NCBI GenBank assembly: GCA_025594325.1
Contig: JANHCV010000012.1
Location: 1,054,001-1,118,000 of the forward strand
Length of the DNA: 64,000 bases
Direction of reading: 5' to 3'
DNA from: Blastocladiella emersonii ATCC 22665
Taxonomy: Eukaryota; Blastocladiomycota; Blastocladiomycetes; Blastocladiales; Blastocladiaceae
Each line of letters opens with the position of its first letter. The stretch's first letter is position 1. The notes below the pieces were generated by a model. It worked only from the letters and a program-made list of their open reading frames with translations. It ran no database searches and was not told where the DNA came from. Below, piece after piece: positions 1-10,686 of this stretch. A program made the position numbers and the translations under genes.

Positions 1-1303
1 TCGAGGCCCTGCGACATCGCCCGTACAAAAGAGCGGAGGATCGTTGGTGAGAGCGAGCTTCCCGTCAAATTGAGCTTTCGAAGGCTGGGCGGAACGTGTG
101 TAGTCCAGGGGACTCGACGCCAAACGACCACTGTTTTGTGCGGCTGATGTCGAGCGATTCGAGTCTGGGCAAGCTTGCGACGAGTAGACGCAGCTCATCG
201 GGGGTAAATGTAGTAGCTGTGCAAGATGGAGAGGCTCGAGATCGAGGACGGAATGCTCTTGTACAACATTCCGCTGGTTTCTTCTGTAGCTTGAGCGAGG
301 GAGTTGTCTCGAGAACGAGAGTTTGGAGGCCTGTGCACAGACGGAGTGCGGCTGCGAGTGCAAGTGCCGCTTGCTCCTCGAGCCGAGCCTCACAGATGGC
401 GAGCTTGAGCAATTTCGTCGGCAGCGACCAGGTCCGTTTGCTTGCAGCTCCGGTCAGACCCGAAAAAAGCGCATTCAAGTTCGGCTCACCCTTGAACCCT
501 GAACCAGACAGTTTCAGCTCGACCAGCGTCAAAGGTAGCTTCGGCCGGGCGAGCAACAGCACAGGGCCGCTGACATGGATGGAAAGCGACGCGAGATGAG
601 GTGGCCAAGTCCATCGGCCGAGATCAAGTGGGCACACAGTCGAAAAGTCCCAACCTGCGCCGAGATCAAGCTTCACAAGCGTTGGCGGAAGCTGCAGCGA
701 GAACAAACGTTGCCAATCAACGGTACATCCGTCAAGTCGCAGCGGATCGAACGGCTTGATTTGGGCTAGAGAAGGCCGCGTTGAGGGCAGCGATGCCGGC
801 TGTTAGGATCGAGTAGGCTGGTTTTCAAATTTGAGATCGAGTACACGGCCAGCAGCAATGTCCTCGATGAGCGCAAAAACAGCGCCATCAGGTGAAGGCG
901 AAGCGGCACGACGGGTCCCCATTCCAAGGGCGAGCTGCTGGATCGCCGAAAGCTTCGCATAATGTCCGTTGTCCAGGGTTCCCGCGAGTCCGGAGTCTCG
1001 CCACCATTCGGTCAGAACTAATCGACCAGCACTTGCGGCCCTGGCAATCGATTCGTGCGGGCAATGTTCGCTCGTGAGGCTGCCTAATGCATGCAGCTTT
1101 GCAGGAAGCTTGACCTTACCAGCGGTGCTCGCATGCTTGAGGTTGAGGTCCGAACCGATGCGGAAGATGGTCCGGATAACGCGCGATACAAGCTCTTCAG
1201 GCAGCACGCGCGAGTACTGCGAAAGTCCGTTCCAGTCGCGCGGGTCGCTATGCAGGTGCACTGCACGAACCATGATGCTTTCCAGCAAGTCGCATATCAC
1301 TAG
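1..1303 (-). pseudogene. Decayed F-box-like/LRR protein gene (copy A2), runs off the left edge
   Basis: The minus strand encodes an N-terminal F-box-like segment (VICDLLESIMVRAVHLH, about 1300-1250), a short ankyrin-like piece (TEWWRDSGL) and then leucine-rich repeats such as PPTLVKLDLGAG and LRKLNLTGSSL down to the window edge. The layout matches the intact paralogue at 31197-32655. Several frame breaks are visible. The frame that reads GIAALNAAFSSPNQ, similar to GIAELNLALASPNQ in the copy at 60-62 kb, is offset from both flanking frames. An in-frame TAA lies at 803-805, and another shift near position 95 is needed to keep the repeats going. I read it as a pseudogene. A spliced gene with unusual introns is possible but less likely. 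Confidence 0.7.
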
Positions 1304-1563
1304 GTGTCTGAGTACTCAAGCTGGCGGCCCGAGCGGTGCCAAATATCAAGCACATAAAGCTGGCCAGCCATGCTCGCCTCGTCCATCGAGATCAGAAAAA
1401 GCTGCTGCACAACGGCACGCTGGACATCGGGTGCGCGCGCGGATGGCAGAACGCTCGAGTACTGCAGAATCTCGTTGATGTCGGGTGGGCATGAGAGCTG
1501 AACCGCGTTGCACAGCACGAGCTCAAGCACACAATCCGGAATTCGAGGTTGCATTAGCTTCAT
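1300..1563 (-). pseudogene. Truncated N-terminal fragment of an F-box-like/LRR gene (copy A1)
   Basis: The frame starting at the ATG at 1563 (MKLMQPRIPDCVLELVL) matches the N-terminus of the LRR copy at 60-62 kb, which begins MKLMQRK. It continues with MDEASMAGQLYVLDIW and the family motif RSGRQLEY, then ends at a TAG at 1300. In intact relatives this position continues into a DWWRRS segment. Here the sequence passes straight into a second N-terminal F-box-like segment (copy A2). Two N-termini therefore sit head to tail, as expected after unequal recombination between paralogues. Confidence 0.65.
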
Positions 1564-1809
1564 CCTTGCGCCCGACCTGGGTCTCACTGCGGCAGAAGAA
1601 AGAGCGGGCGGTGAGGGACGAAGGTCCGGACGAAGGTGTGGCGACGAGGGCGTCGCCCGTTCCCCTGAGCGCCCGCCCGCAAGCATGTGGCGTCAGGCAG
1701 TGCTTGTGGCGTCGCCTCACCGCTGCGTGATCAACCTGCCATAGCTAGTGTGGCGCAGCGCGTTCGCCTAACGACGACCAAGAGCCACCCGCACAATGCC
1801 GCGACGCAA

Positions 1810-3135
1810 GCACTAGGTGTGTGTGCTGCGCACACACTTGGGTCTCAGCTGTAGCTTTAGTCTGCCGTGTCGATGATGAGAACAGCAGCGCAGGTACAAC
1901 GCGCGCGGTAGGCACGCGTCCATGGCCAACTCCCCCACGGCCATGAGCATCGTGGCCGCGGAAAATCACGTTATTCGGTTGAGCAAGCACTCTCGCCGTG
2001 GCTCATGGTCGGAACTGAGGCTGGACTCAAACATGTCGCGCTGGCTGCCCGAAAGTCCGTGCCAGTTAAGTTAACTGAGTTAACAAAGTTGAGGAGCGGG
2101 AGAAGCCCTCGTGGCCAAGGTCGCGGCCGCCCACGCCGCCTTGTTCCTGAGCGCGGATCGTCCGCAGCCTTGCTGGAGAGAACGTTCGCCCGAGCACCTG
2201 CTCATGGTCCCGGTCCATGAGAAGCAGTCTAAGGAGCAGTCGACCTCACGCACCTGTTACCGCCGCGTGCTTTCTGTGTTGCGATTCGTAATCTTGCGAT
2301 CCACCTCGCCGAACTGGTACGAGGCTGCATCGGCGGCACTCTTCGCGAGTGAAGAAGCCACTGACGAGAAGGCCAAGGCCAGGTCCGCGGCAGCGACGGT
2401 CGCTGGGTTGCTGATCGGCGCGTGAAGGATCAAACGCGGTGTGTTGCAGTGGGCGGGAAGGTTAATATAAACTTGGATAATTGGGACAACGCCGTGAAGC
2501 GCCGCAGTGTATGATTTGGGCACCGCCAACCTCAATATTGGTCGTGTACACATCGCAGCTGAACTCCTTGTTGAGCGCGGCAAAGCCCGTGAGGATGATG
2601 AACTGGGCGTCACCCTGACTCGCGTTCTGGGCGATGGCTATCGAGCGGAACGCAACGAGCGTCGCCGTGAGTATCTTTCGCACGCGGCCGACGTCTGACC
2701 AGCGATCAGGACCGAGCCCAAGATGATCTCGACGCAGGGCCCGTCCTTGATGTCCATCGCGTCAACGACGTACATGTGCGCCTCGCCCGTAACCTCGTCA
2801 ACGACGCGTTGGAGCGAGAAAGAATTGTGTCGCGCAGGTCGACCCGCACGACGTAGTACGCGGTGTCGAGTACGATTTGCGGCTGACTACTTTCAATGCG
2901 GCTGACTACTTTCAGTACGATACAGCGGGCGCGTATACGCCTGACGCTGCTGACCCTTCTTTCTTATCGCCGGGCTAGGCTCAGTTAGCGGGCGTGATCC
3001 AGTCGTGGTCGTGGACCCCGGTGTTGTACTCACCGTCTGTTTCGGGGTCGCGTCGCGCCGCTCTCGCCTTGCTGCGTGCATGTTGAGCTTTCTCCAGTCA
3101 ATGTGTACGTCACGTCATCGCTACCCCTCAGTAAT
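1810..3135. repeat. R1 repeat block, copy 1 (decayed, coding-like)
   Basis: This stretch is recognisably similar to 33623-35275. Both start at GCACTAGGTGTGTG with the hairpin GTGTGTGCTGCGCACACAC and share many segments in order, including GTCGCTGGGTTGCTGA and GTGATCCAGTCGTGGTCGTGG. On the minus strand both encode similar peptides, such as VLIAGQT and ILTATLVAFRS, interrupted by stops. This suggests an old protein-coding unit rather than simple repeat DNA. I do not recognise the family. Confidence 0.6.
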
Positions 3136-3437
3136 CACTTTGTAGACGCTACCCATCGCCGAGAATGAAATCATTTCTTTGCGAACGACAACCGAGATCC
3201 ATGACCTTGAACTACCTCCGTAATCGGGCGATTCACAAATTTTCAATTTTATTGCGCTTCAAGAGAAAAAAAAAGACGGATCAAAGCGCGACAGTTCGGG
3301 CGGCCAGATTGAAGTCAGTTTGGGGAAACAGCGGGAATAGAGGACCTATATTTTGCGCCGGCCGCTTCATAATGATTTTTGCGCGACCTTGCCGCTGCGT
3401 ATGTTGTTGTTCGAAAGCGGTCGTAACGGTTGTCGAC
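3136..3437. other. No gene recognised; comparatively AT-rich
   Basis: This spacer separates R1 copy 1 from a short segment (about 3438-3500) that is shared with 35405-35460. It contains A/T runs such as the stretch near 3265-3280. I see no coding pattern on either strand. Confidence 0.4.
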
Positions 3438-3499
3438 GGAGCTGTAGGCGGGGTCGGAGAGCGGTGGCTCAGCGGGTGGCTCAGCGGGTGGCGCAGCAG

Positions 3500-3975
3500 T
3501 CACTGCTTGGTGAGCGACTTCTTTTCGCCGACCTTGTTGGTGATGATGCACGAGTTGTCGGCGGCCGCCTGCACGAGGTCGAACCACTCCGTCTTCTCCT
3601 TGAACGGCTTGCGGATCGTCTGCAGGGCCTTGGTGACCTACACAGAAGCGGCATCAGCAACTGCCACCGCGGCGACCCACACCGCGTCCGCGTACCTCCT
3701 TCCCGAACGCCTCGATATCCTTGATCCCGAGCTTGTACTTGAGGTTCCAGTCCTTGATGCGGGTGTATGAGATCGACGCCGCATGACCTCGCGCGCGCCA
3801 CAAGGGCAGACGACGAGGCGACCCTTACCGCTGCAGCTTGACGTACTGGATGACCTACTCGAGTCGACCGTGTCAGTCTCGGTCCGCGAGCACGCCGACC
3901 GAGTCGCGTACCTCGAACTCGGACTCGCACGTGCAGCCAGGCGCGTGCTTGAGGCCAGCGACGACCCGAGCAGCG
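3500..3975 (-). pseudogene. C-terminal exons of an unidentified multi-exon gene (remnant)
   Basis: On the minus strand a last exon at 3637-3500 encodes VTKALQTIRKPF, then AAADNSCIITNKVG and SLTKQ followed by TGA. It is preceded by a 58-nt intron (3638-3695, GTACGC...TAG) and an exon encoding KDWNLKYKLGIKD and IEAFGKE. Further upstream are GTACGC and GTAAGG donors around the short exon VIQYVKLQR. Intron size and donor type match the intact genes of the window. I could not trace the 5' part reliably, and another KLQR-ending exon-like piece near 4440 suggests duplicated exons. The family is unknown. The second R1-LRR cassette lacks this segment. Confidence 0.4.
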
Positions 3976-5346
3976 AGACCTCGCCGCGTGTTCTGGAGCA
4001 CCGTTGAGGCTTGTCGTGGTTGACCGAGGCTATGGGTGACGTGGCGGAGACAAGTGAGCAAGGGATCGGGCGAAGTATACACATGGCGCGAACGGACGGG
4101 CCGCGTCACCAGGATCTGGGCCGACGACACGAGCGATGTCGCTCGGGAGCTCGGAGCCTGTCCGTGCCCACGATCAGCGCGAATCACGCCGAGAACGCGA
4201 AGGAGAAGGCCCGTACCGCGTAGCCTTGAGCTCGTCGCGCGCGAGTTGGCTGGCGGGCGAAGGCGCGGCGCTTGTCGTAGCCGCTTGGCGTACTTGGCGT
4301 CCTACCGATGGAGTTCGCGAGCATGTGAGTCTCGGCCCGTGGGAGCAGGAGACCGAGCCGCACACGGCGCACCTTGTTGCGACCATGGTCAAGATCGACG
4401 CGGGTGCGTCACGACGGCCCCCACGAGCGCCGCTGCAGCTTGATGTGCATCTCGAAGGCTACGAAAGAGAGCAAGGTGACCGTGTGACGCGTCAGCGAGC
4501 GAACGGACAGCCGGCGCGGAGGGCGTGGGAACGCGGCGCGAGCATCAAGCGCAGCAGGCGCAAGACCCGCCGAAGCGTGCAGGGCGTATCGCCGGTCTCG
4601 AGGCATGGCTGTGGATGCACGTCGCGAGGAGGGAGAGACCTCGGAGAAGGGGAGAGACGCGTACCGTGGGGTCACCGTGCCGCGGACGCGTGGCGGCGCT
4701 GGGCGGATGCGCGTCGACGTGAGATACATGGAGGGCGAGGGGTGACGGTGCAGGCGGTTGCGCGAGGTCGCGGGTGTTGGGTGGGTCGATAGCATGGCTG
4801 TTGGTGGTGGGGCGAGAGAGTGCGAGCCGCCGCGGCGCGAAGTCCGCGAAAAGCGAACGCGGCTGAAACGATCGACGCGCTCACGTGACGTTGGCTTCGA
4901 CGCGTTTTGCGGCTCGCGCTTCGCTGCAGCGCCGCGCTCTCTCCTCCCGGCGACGGTACCGCGACGTCGCACTCTATGAATGATCCATGAATCACTCGCT
5001 GCAAGCGTGTGGCCGTGCCGTGAGCTTTGGATGTGGACCGAGACGGACCTGCAGCAGCACGAACACGTCTAGTTGCGTTCGGCTTCCTCGCATGGTTTGC
5101 CGGGTCGTTGCGACCATTTCGATACATTTTCGCACGAGTTCCTTCACCACCATGTTCACCGTCGATCAGCTCCTGGTTCTGCCTGAGCAAGAGTTGGATA
5201 CAGACGTAGATCGACGCCTAGAACTACATTTACAACAAGTTGATCCAGGGCGCGTGGATCAAGGTGTGGGTCGACTTTCAAGGAAATGGATCAACGTCTC
5301 AATCCAGGTCGCCGCGAAGCTCATTCCAGCTCATCCCAGTCAAGGC
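3976..5346. other. No confident gene
   Basis: Open frames exist on both strands, but they are short, arginine/proline-rich and mutually overlapping, as expected from GC-rich noncoding DNA. A possible exon-like piece (EMHIKLQR on the minus strand near 4440-4465) resembles the VIQYVKLQR exon at about 3850. Nothing else could be assigned. Confidence 0.35.
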
Positions 5347-5455
5347 TGGATCCACCTTCCATGATGGTGGATCCAGTCTGCGAAATCTGGATCCAGCGCT
5401 AGATTAATTCTGGATCCAGCGCTGGAAGGCTCGAGGTGGATCCACCCTGGATCCA
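5347..5455. repeat. Cluster of six TGGATCCA palindromes
   Basis: The 8-bp palindrome TGGATCCA occurs at 5347, 5368, 5388, 5411, 5437 and 5448. Degenerate relatives (GTGGATCAAG, ATGGATCAAC) lie just upstream at about 5245-5295. Spacing is irregular (11-26 bp), so this is a motif cluster rather than a clean tandem array. Confidence 0.75.
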
Positions 5456-5469
5456 TGGGGCCTCGGCAG

Positions 5470-5790
5470 GCGCGGTTTGGTGATGACCGTGGGAGACAGC
5501 ACCGACCAACCGCTCCACTGTCACTCCAGGTTGACGCACATTTGAAGACTTTCAAGTAGGTCGCCTCGTCAAATAAGCAGTGTCAGAATTTTTATTACAC
5601 AGAGCTGAGGCCAATGCGGGGAGTCGGGGACTTGGAATGAGAGCTAGACCAAGAGAGTTGGGGTTGGGGGCCAGAACTGCAGACGAAGCTTGGTTCACGT
5701 GAAGGTTGATGTCTCTGATAGGTTCCAATTGCTCAAACAGAAACTCAGCTTCGTTAAAGCTACAGCTGAGAATAAGCTTCATGACATTCA
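5470..5790. repeat. Duplicated segment downstream of an LRR gene end (copy 1)
   Basis: It is similar to 35455-35760. Both contain GTGGGAGACAGCA, TCAGAATTTTTATTA, GCTGAGGCCAATGCGG and TTCACGTGAAGGTTGATG in the same order. In both places it lies just beyond the 3' end of a minus-strand LRR coding remnant. It is probably 3' flanking DNA of the ancestral LRR gene, copied with it. Confidence 0.7.
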
Positions 5791-6040
5791 GCGGGCACGC
5801 AGGGTATGGGGAGCGTTGATGTCAACAGTGATGGCCGACCTCGCTCGCATGCGTATGTGGCTGGAAGCGATTACGCGGCTGGAACGTGATATCGCGACGC
5901 GACTCTCGTTTTCGCGCCGGATCACAAGCGAGCTGCAAAGCACGGAGTCTCGCATCCGTGATAAGTCTTTTGCTCGTGACCTGGATGACGGGCGAGGACA
6001 GTCACAATGGGACAATGATTGGCGTGTGAGTGTCGTTTAA

Positions 6041-6149
6041 TCACGAATCCCCTGCCAGCGCGCTTCAAGCTTCTGCGACATGCACTTGGCGAGCGTTCGG
6101 AAAAGCCCATTGTTGAGCGGGCGGCCCGCCAAATCGAGTTTCCGCAGCT
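6041..6149 (-). pseudogene. C-terminal LRR gene remnant
   Basis: The minus strand reads LRKLDLAGRPLNNGLF, then RTLAKCMSQKLEARW, ending at TAA. This is one leucine-rich repeat plus the tail, and it resembles LRKLNLTGSSL...RAMSQGL at the left edge of the window. No upstream repeats are preserved. Confidence 0.55.
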
Positions 6150-6276
6150 AAGGTGGAACGTATAGTGCGGCACATGCATTTCTGGTGACTGACAGGTATC
6201 GATGCGTCCAACGGCCTGAGAGCAACTCGCAATGGATCGTATGAGGCACAAGATTACTTGTATATGAAGCTCTACA

Positions 6277-6933
6277 TCAGAACTCAAGGTCAGCCAACTA
6301 GCTCATATGCCACATAAATCTCGATTTGATCATCAATGTCCAGTTGTATGAGCGTCCAACCAAACCGTTAGTGACAAGTATCGGCCAAATTGTAGTCACG
6401 TAACGTACCTCGTCCAGGGACTTTTCGCACCTAAAGTCAACTGTGTAACCAAAAGGGTGGACGAACCGCAAGCGGTAGAGGTCGCCACCGCGCATTTCGC
6501 CCACACGGCGAGCAAGGACGTAAAACCGGCAGCCTAGTCTGACTTTGACTTCTGCGAGCGAGGGGGGGGGGCGAGGGGGAAAGTGAAGGTGAGAACCAGA
6601 GTTGAGATACGACGCTCGGACCTGGACTGAAGTACCAAAGCGATCCGTTTCACCAGGACCTTTGATATACACGGTGATCTTACCATCACGGTGCTGTTTG
6701 CGGGCCTCCTCGGCCTCGAGTTCGGTGCACTGCGGTTCCTGCTTGACCGTGTTGTCCAAATGGCGCAGCGCAGCCGTGTCCGGGTGGAGGGCCAGCAGCG
6801 GCTCGAGCTTCTGGAGCAGCGCGCCCTGCGTTAGGATTCGGGGTCCGGCACACCCTGCGTCTGCACGAGCTGCTCCAGCTTCGCAATGGCGGTCTTTCAT
6901 TTGTTGCATAGAGTCTTCATCCGAGTTCGACAT
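6277..6933 (-). CDS. Uncharacterised small protein, two exons
   Basis: I do not recognise this protein. The ATG at 6933 opens a 175-codon exon (6933-6409) encoding an acidic N-terminus (MSNSDEDSMQQMKDRH), a segment with TELEAEEARKQHRDGK and a more hydrophobic C-terminal half (RLGCRFYVLARRVGEM, LYRLRFVHPFGYTVDF). A GTACGT donor follows a complete codon at 6409/6408. With the acceptor TAG at 6300-6298 the intron is 111 nt and the second exon is only six codons (LADLEF) plus TGA, giving 181 residues. Without splicing the frame continues to a stop at 6298 (211 residues). Codon use is less GC-biased than in the core genes. The gene stands alone between LRR remnants and a 1-kb gap. Confidence 0.5.
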
Positions 6934-7933
6934 GTTGACGGGACAGTTGAACTCGAGAGTTGGAGCTGGGAGCGCGACAGCGGCTTAGATGAAACCGAGG
7001 CTCGGTCGACGCCACACGGAAGGATCACGTCGGATCACGGACCAGGCGCCGCCACGCAAGCTCATCGTCGCGCGGCCATGGCCACGTTTGTTCCAGAAAG
7101 CGGAGGATCGGTAGTTAGCAACTCGGGGCCAAGAAAATGGAGAGGACATCAGGGTGTAACGTTTCATCCTTGACCGATCGCCGTACTTAAACCCATCGCG
7201 ACGGATCCCTCCTGCAGTGATGGCTACTCTGATCCCTTCGCTTTCCTTGGCGATATCAACCCTTTAAGGCCTCTGCGTGATTTTCTAGCCGTTAATACGA
7301 GTAGAGTTGGCATTCATCGAGCTGTTTCTGAAAGCCCGTCCGTTGAGGAGACATGTCCGCGGAACTTTGACGATCCACTTTGATTGCGCTGGCCGGCCAA
7401 GCATCTCGATTATATTGGCTTTAGACGATATGTTCCAATTCCAAAGCACCTTGGACACCATCCATGAGTCCGTCTCCGTCGTTGTGGAACGAGTGGGATC
7501 GGGGGCCTGCACCTGTGGCTGTGGCGCGGCGCGTGGGTGTGGCGCAGCGCGCCTTACATCTCCGCACCAAAGGTCGCTCATTCGACTTGCGTAACCACGT
7601 ATATTCCCGCATCGCTGAATCGGGCTCGAGGTATCCCCCCCGACTGAGCACACGCGCAACTTAAGAAACTGCGACTGCGGCGAGCATCATTCCCGTTCGT
7701 GGGTTTACTCGGACCAACGCTTGCTGACCAGCTCGCTGTTTCTCGATCTCGCGTGGCGAAGGCGCTCGAGCGTGCTGACTGCGCTCAGAGTTTCGCTCAA
7801 CCGACTCGCAACGACTGCCTGTCCACCAACTCAAGCCAACAAGAGCGAAAACAAGTGAGAGATCGAGCAAGAAACGCTATGTATACGCAACTCCATCCAC
7901 CACCTCTACCTCCTCCTCGTCACCATCAAAAAT
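6934..7933. other. No confident gene
   Basis: Several overlapping short open frames exist on both strands (for example 7285-7659 minus, 7307-7594 plus), but none shows a recognisable domain or a clear splice structure. The right end (about 7880-7933) would be 3' flanking DNA of the fumarate reductase gene. Confidence 0.4.
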
Positions 7934-10686
7934 TTACATGAAGCTGTACCACATCTCGGGCGGGTACCCGATCTCGGGGAGCACCTGCTTGAGGATCTGG
8001 CACATCTTCCAGGGCCCGCAGATGATGATCTTGAGGTCGGATCCGGGCTCGGGCAGCTCGCGCTTGAGGACGTCGGCCGACATGTAACCCGTGCCGTACA
8101 TGGGGTCCTCGCCGGCGGCGGGCCACGAGTCGGACGGGTGGTCGACGGTGAAGAAGAGCTTGATGTTCGGGTGCTCGCGGGCCTTCTGCTCGAGGATCTC
8201 GCGGTACACGAGCTCGGAATCGGCTACGGCGCCGTACAGCAGCTTCACGTCGAGGTCCTCGCGTTGGTGGTGGAGCACCGAGCGAATGATCTGGACCATG
8301 GGCGAGATCCCGGTCCCGCCGGCGATGAGGGCGATGCGCTTGACGGGCGACGCGGTCGCGCCGAGCCCCGACGAGGACGACGACGACGGCGGCTGGTGCG
8401 CGTCGCCGTCGAGCTCGGGGTTGCGGTGGCGGAGGTGCAGCTTCGGGAACGAGGTGCCGAGCGGGCCCTTGAACTCGAGGGCGTCGACGCCGGGCCGCAG
8501 CGAGTCGATGTGCTTGGACATGGCGCCGGCGTCGTCGACCTTGATGAGCAGGTCGATGTGGCCCGGGTCGTCGGGCCGCGAGATGGGCGAGTAGTACCGG
8601 ACGAGCTGCTCGCCGTTGAGCTCGGCGCGCACGGCAACGTACTCGCCGATGCCCATGCCCGTCGTGTGCCGCGCTGACGGCAGGTCGAACCGGAACAGCT
8701 TGACGTACTGGCCGAGCGCCGTCACGGAGCGCAGGCGGAGCGGGGTGAAGGCGTCCTTGACGAGAGCTGACGAGGGTGGGGAGGGTGAGGGTGAGGGTGA
8801 GTAAGAATGATGTACATCAATCAATCAATATCTGCGGGCAACGACAGCAGCAGCAGCAGCAACGATCGTGACGAGCGAGGCGAGGCCGCGACTGCCGAGT
8901 CCCGGGCGGCGAGCGATCAGAGCCGAGCCGAACGTCGCGAGACCGCGGCCGCGCCCAGGGCTAGCAAGAGCACGATCGTGGCGAGGCCAGCGAGCGAGTG
9001 ACCCTGCTCAGCGACAGCCCACGTTGATGCGATGCCTCGAGTCCACGAAAAGGAAGAGGACGTACCAGGCATAGCCGCGTGCTGCGTGACCGCGGCGGCG
9101 CGCTGACCAGCGATGCGGCCGAACACGACACACTCGAGGAGCGAGTTACCCGCGAGCCGGTTCTGGCCGTGGACGCCGGCCGACACCTCGCCGGCGGCGA
9201 ACAGGCCGGGGATCGGGACGCCCTCGGGCCCGACGGTCAGGGCGTCGGCGGCGGCCGACGACGGGCGCAGGACCTCGGCGACGGCGTTGATGCGGATGCC
9301 GCCCATGGTGTAGTGGATGGCGGGCGTGATGCCGCACACGACGAACGTGTCGTTTTCAGGGTCGAAAATCACGGGGAAGACCGACTTGAGGTGCACGTCG
9401 TCGGCAGCGCCCTGCGCGGCGGCGTTATACGCCTCGAGCGTGGCGGTCACCGACTCGGCGGTCGCGTCGGCGGCGACCATGCCGGCGAACCCGGCGTTGA
9501 GCAGGGCGGCGAGCTCGGCGGCGCCGCGCACCTCGGTGAAGAAGCCGCGCGACCGGTAGAAGCCGATGACGGCGGGGTCGAACAGGTCGACGGCGCGCTG
9601 GTTGAGCACGAGGAAGGCGCCGGCGCGCGGCAGCGGGGTCACGACGTCGCCATCGGCCGTCGAGTCCTCGGCGACCTCCTCCTCGGCGGGGAACTTGGAG
9701 CGCTTGAGGATGTCGGCGGTGACGGCGGCGCGGGTCGACAGCTCGTTGGTGAAGCGGTCACCAGAGCCCTGGGCGAGCAGGATGCCGCCGTGGCCGCGGA
9801 GGGCCTCGGGGGCGAGGAACTTGGTGGGCGCGTCCGGGTGGGCGGGGTCGATGAAACCCGTCGGGTGCAGCTGGACCTGGTCCATGTCGGCGAGCCAGAC
9901 GCCGAGCTTGCGGGCGATCTTGATGGCGTCGCCCGAGGCCCAGGGCCCGTTGGTGGTGGGCATGCGGAGCATCTGGGGCGCGAACTCGGCGAGCAGGTCG
10001 TGGTCCGCGGAAAACCCGCCGGTGGCGAGGACCACGGCGTCGGCGCGCAGCTCGAGCGGCATGCCGTCGAGCACGCCGCGGATCCCGCGCACGTGGCCGT
10101 CCTCGTAGATGAGCTCGGTCAGGGCGGCGCGGGTGAGGACCGTGATGGTGCCGAAGGCCGGGTCCGACTTGCGGTCGCGCTCGGCGTCGACGTAGGCGCG
10201 CAGGGCCTTGACAATGTCCCAGCCGACGGGCGCGGGCTTGCCGTCTTGGCGCGGCGACTCGCGGTGGGTGCGCGGGCGCGAGTGGCCGCCGCACTGCGAC
10301 ACGTTGTCGAGCGTGATGCCGAACGACTCGAGGAAGGCGTGCGCGTCCTTGGAGTTGGCCGTCAGCGTGTGCACGAGCAGCGGGTCGGACCGGCCGCCGC
10401 CCGACTTGAGCGTGTCGTCGGCAAAGTCGTGGACCGAGTCGTGGATGTCGCGCGCGGCCTGCGCGGCGGTCCCCGCGGCGTTCATGCCCGACGTCGCCTT
10501 GGCCGAGTTGCCGCCGAGGTTCTTCTCCTTGTCGAGCACCACGACGTGGGCGCCGGCGCGGTACGCCTCGATCGTTGCGGAGAGCCCGGCGAGGCCTCCT
10601 CCGATCACGATGGTGTTTGCGGGATGAGGGGGGAGAGGCAGGAGGTCGGCGGTCATGCTGTCGGCGGATCCGGACGAGTAGGGCAT
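7934..10686 (-). CDS. Fumarate reductase fused to a cytochrome-b5-reductase-like FAD/NAD(P)H domain
   Basis: Exon 1 (10686-9066) encodes a soluble fumarate reductase of the yeast Frd1/Osm1 family. It has an FAD-binding GGGLAG (residues 29-34), the HPTGF segment and the conserved HGQNRLAGNSLLE near its end (506-518). A GTACGT donor after the first base of codon 541 joins in matching phase to an acceptor behind a long pyrimidine tract (CGTCAG at 8772-8767). Exon 2 (8766-7934) encodes a ferredoxin-reductase-type module: flavin motif RYYSP (597-601), nucleotide-binding GGTGISPM (690-697) and CGP (790-792). The 817-residue product would reduce fumarate to succinate with electrons taken from a nicotinamide cofactor by its own C-terminal domain, as in trypanosomatid fumarate reductases. 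No targeting peptide is evident, so a cytosolic location is likely. Unspliced, exon 1 instead runs into a hydrophobic tail ending SRRSARL (589 residues). Confidence 0.85.
8767..9065 (-). other. Phase-1 intron of the fumarate reductase gene, able to encode alternative tails
   Basis: The 299-nt intron starts GTACGT and ends in a CTCACC-repeat pyrimidine tract plus CGTCAG. An inner acceptor (GCTGAGCAG, 62 nt from the donor) would give another frame. Retention encodes a C-terminal hydrophobic segment (GLATIVLLLALGAAAV). Use of the inner acceptor encodes a different one (LASLVTIVAAAAAVV). Only full removal joins the two enzyme domains. Confidence 0.6.

Noticed and set aside
5690-6040. Plus-strand, Lys/Arg-rich, coiled-coil-like frame
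   Set aside because: Its first half is antisense to the duplicated LRR 3' flank, and no start or splice context supports it.
8776-8800. GGGTGA repeat as telomere-like sequence
   Set aside because: There are only a few units, and on the coding strand it is the pyrimidine tract of an acceptor site.
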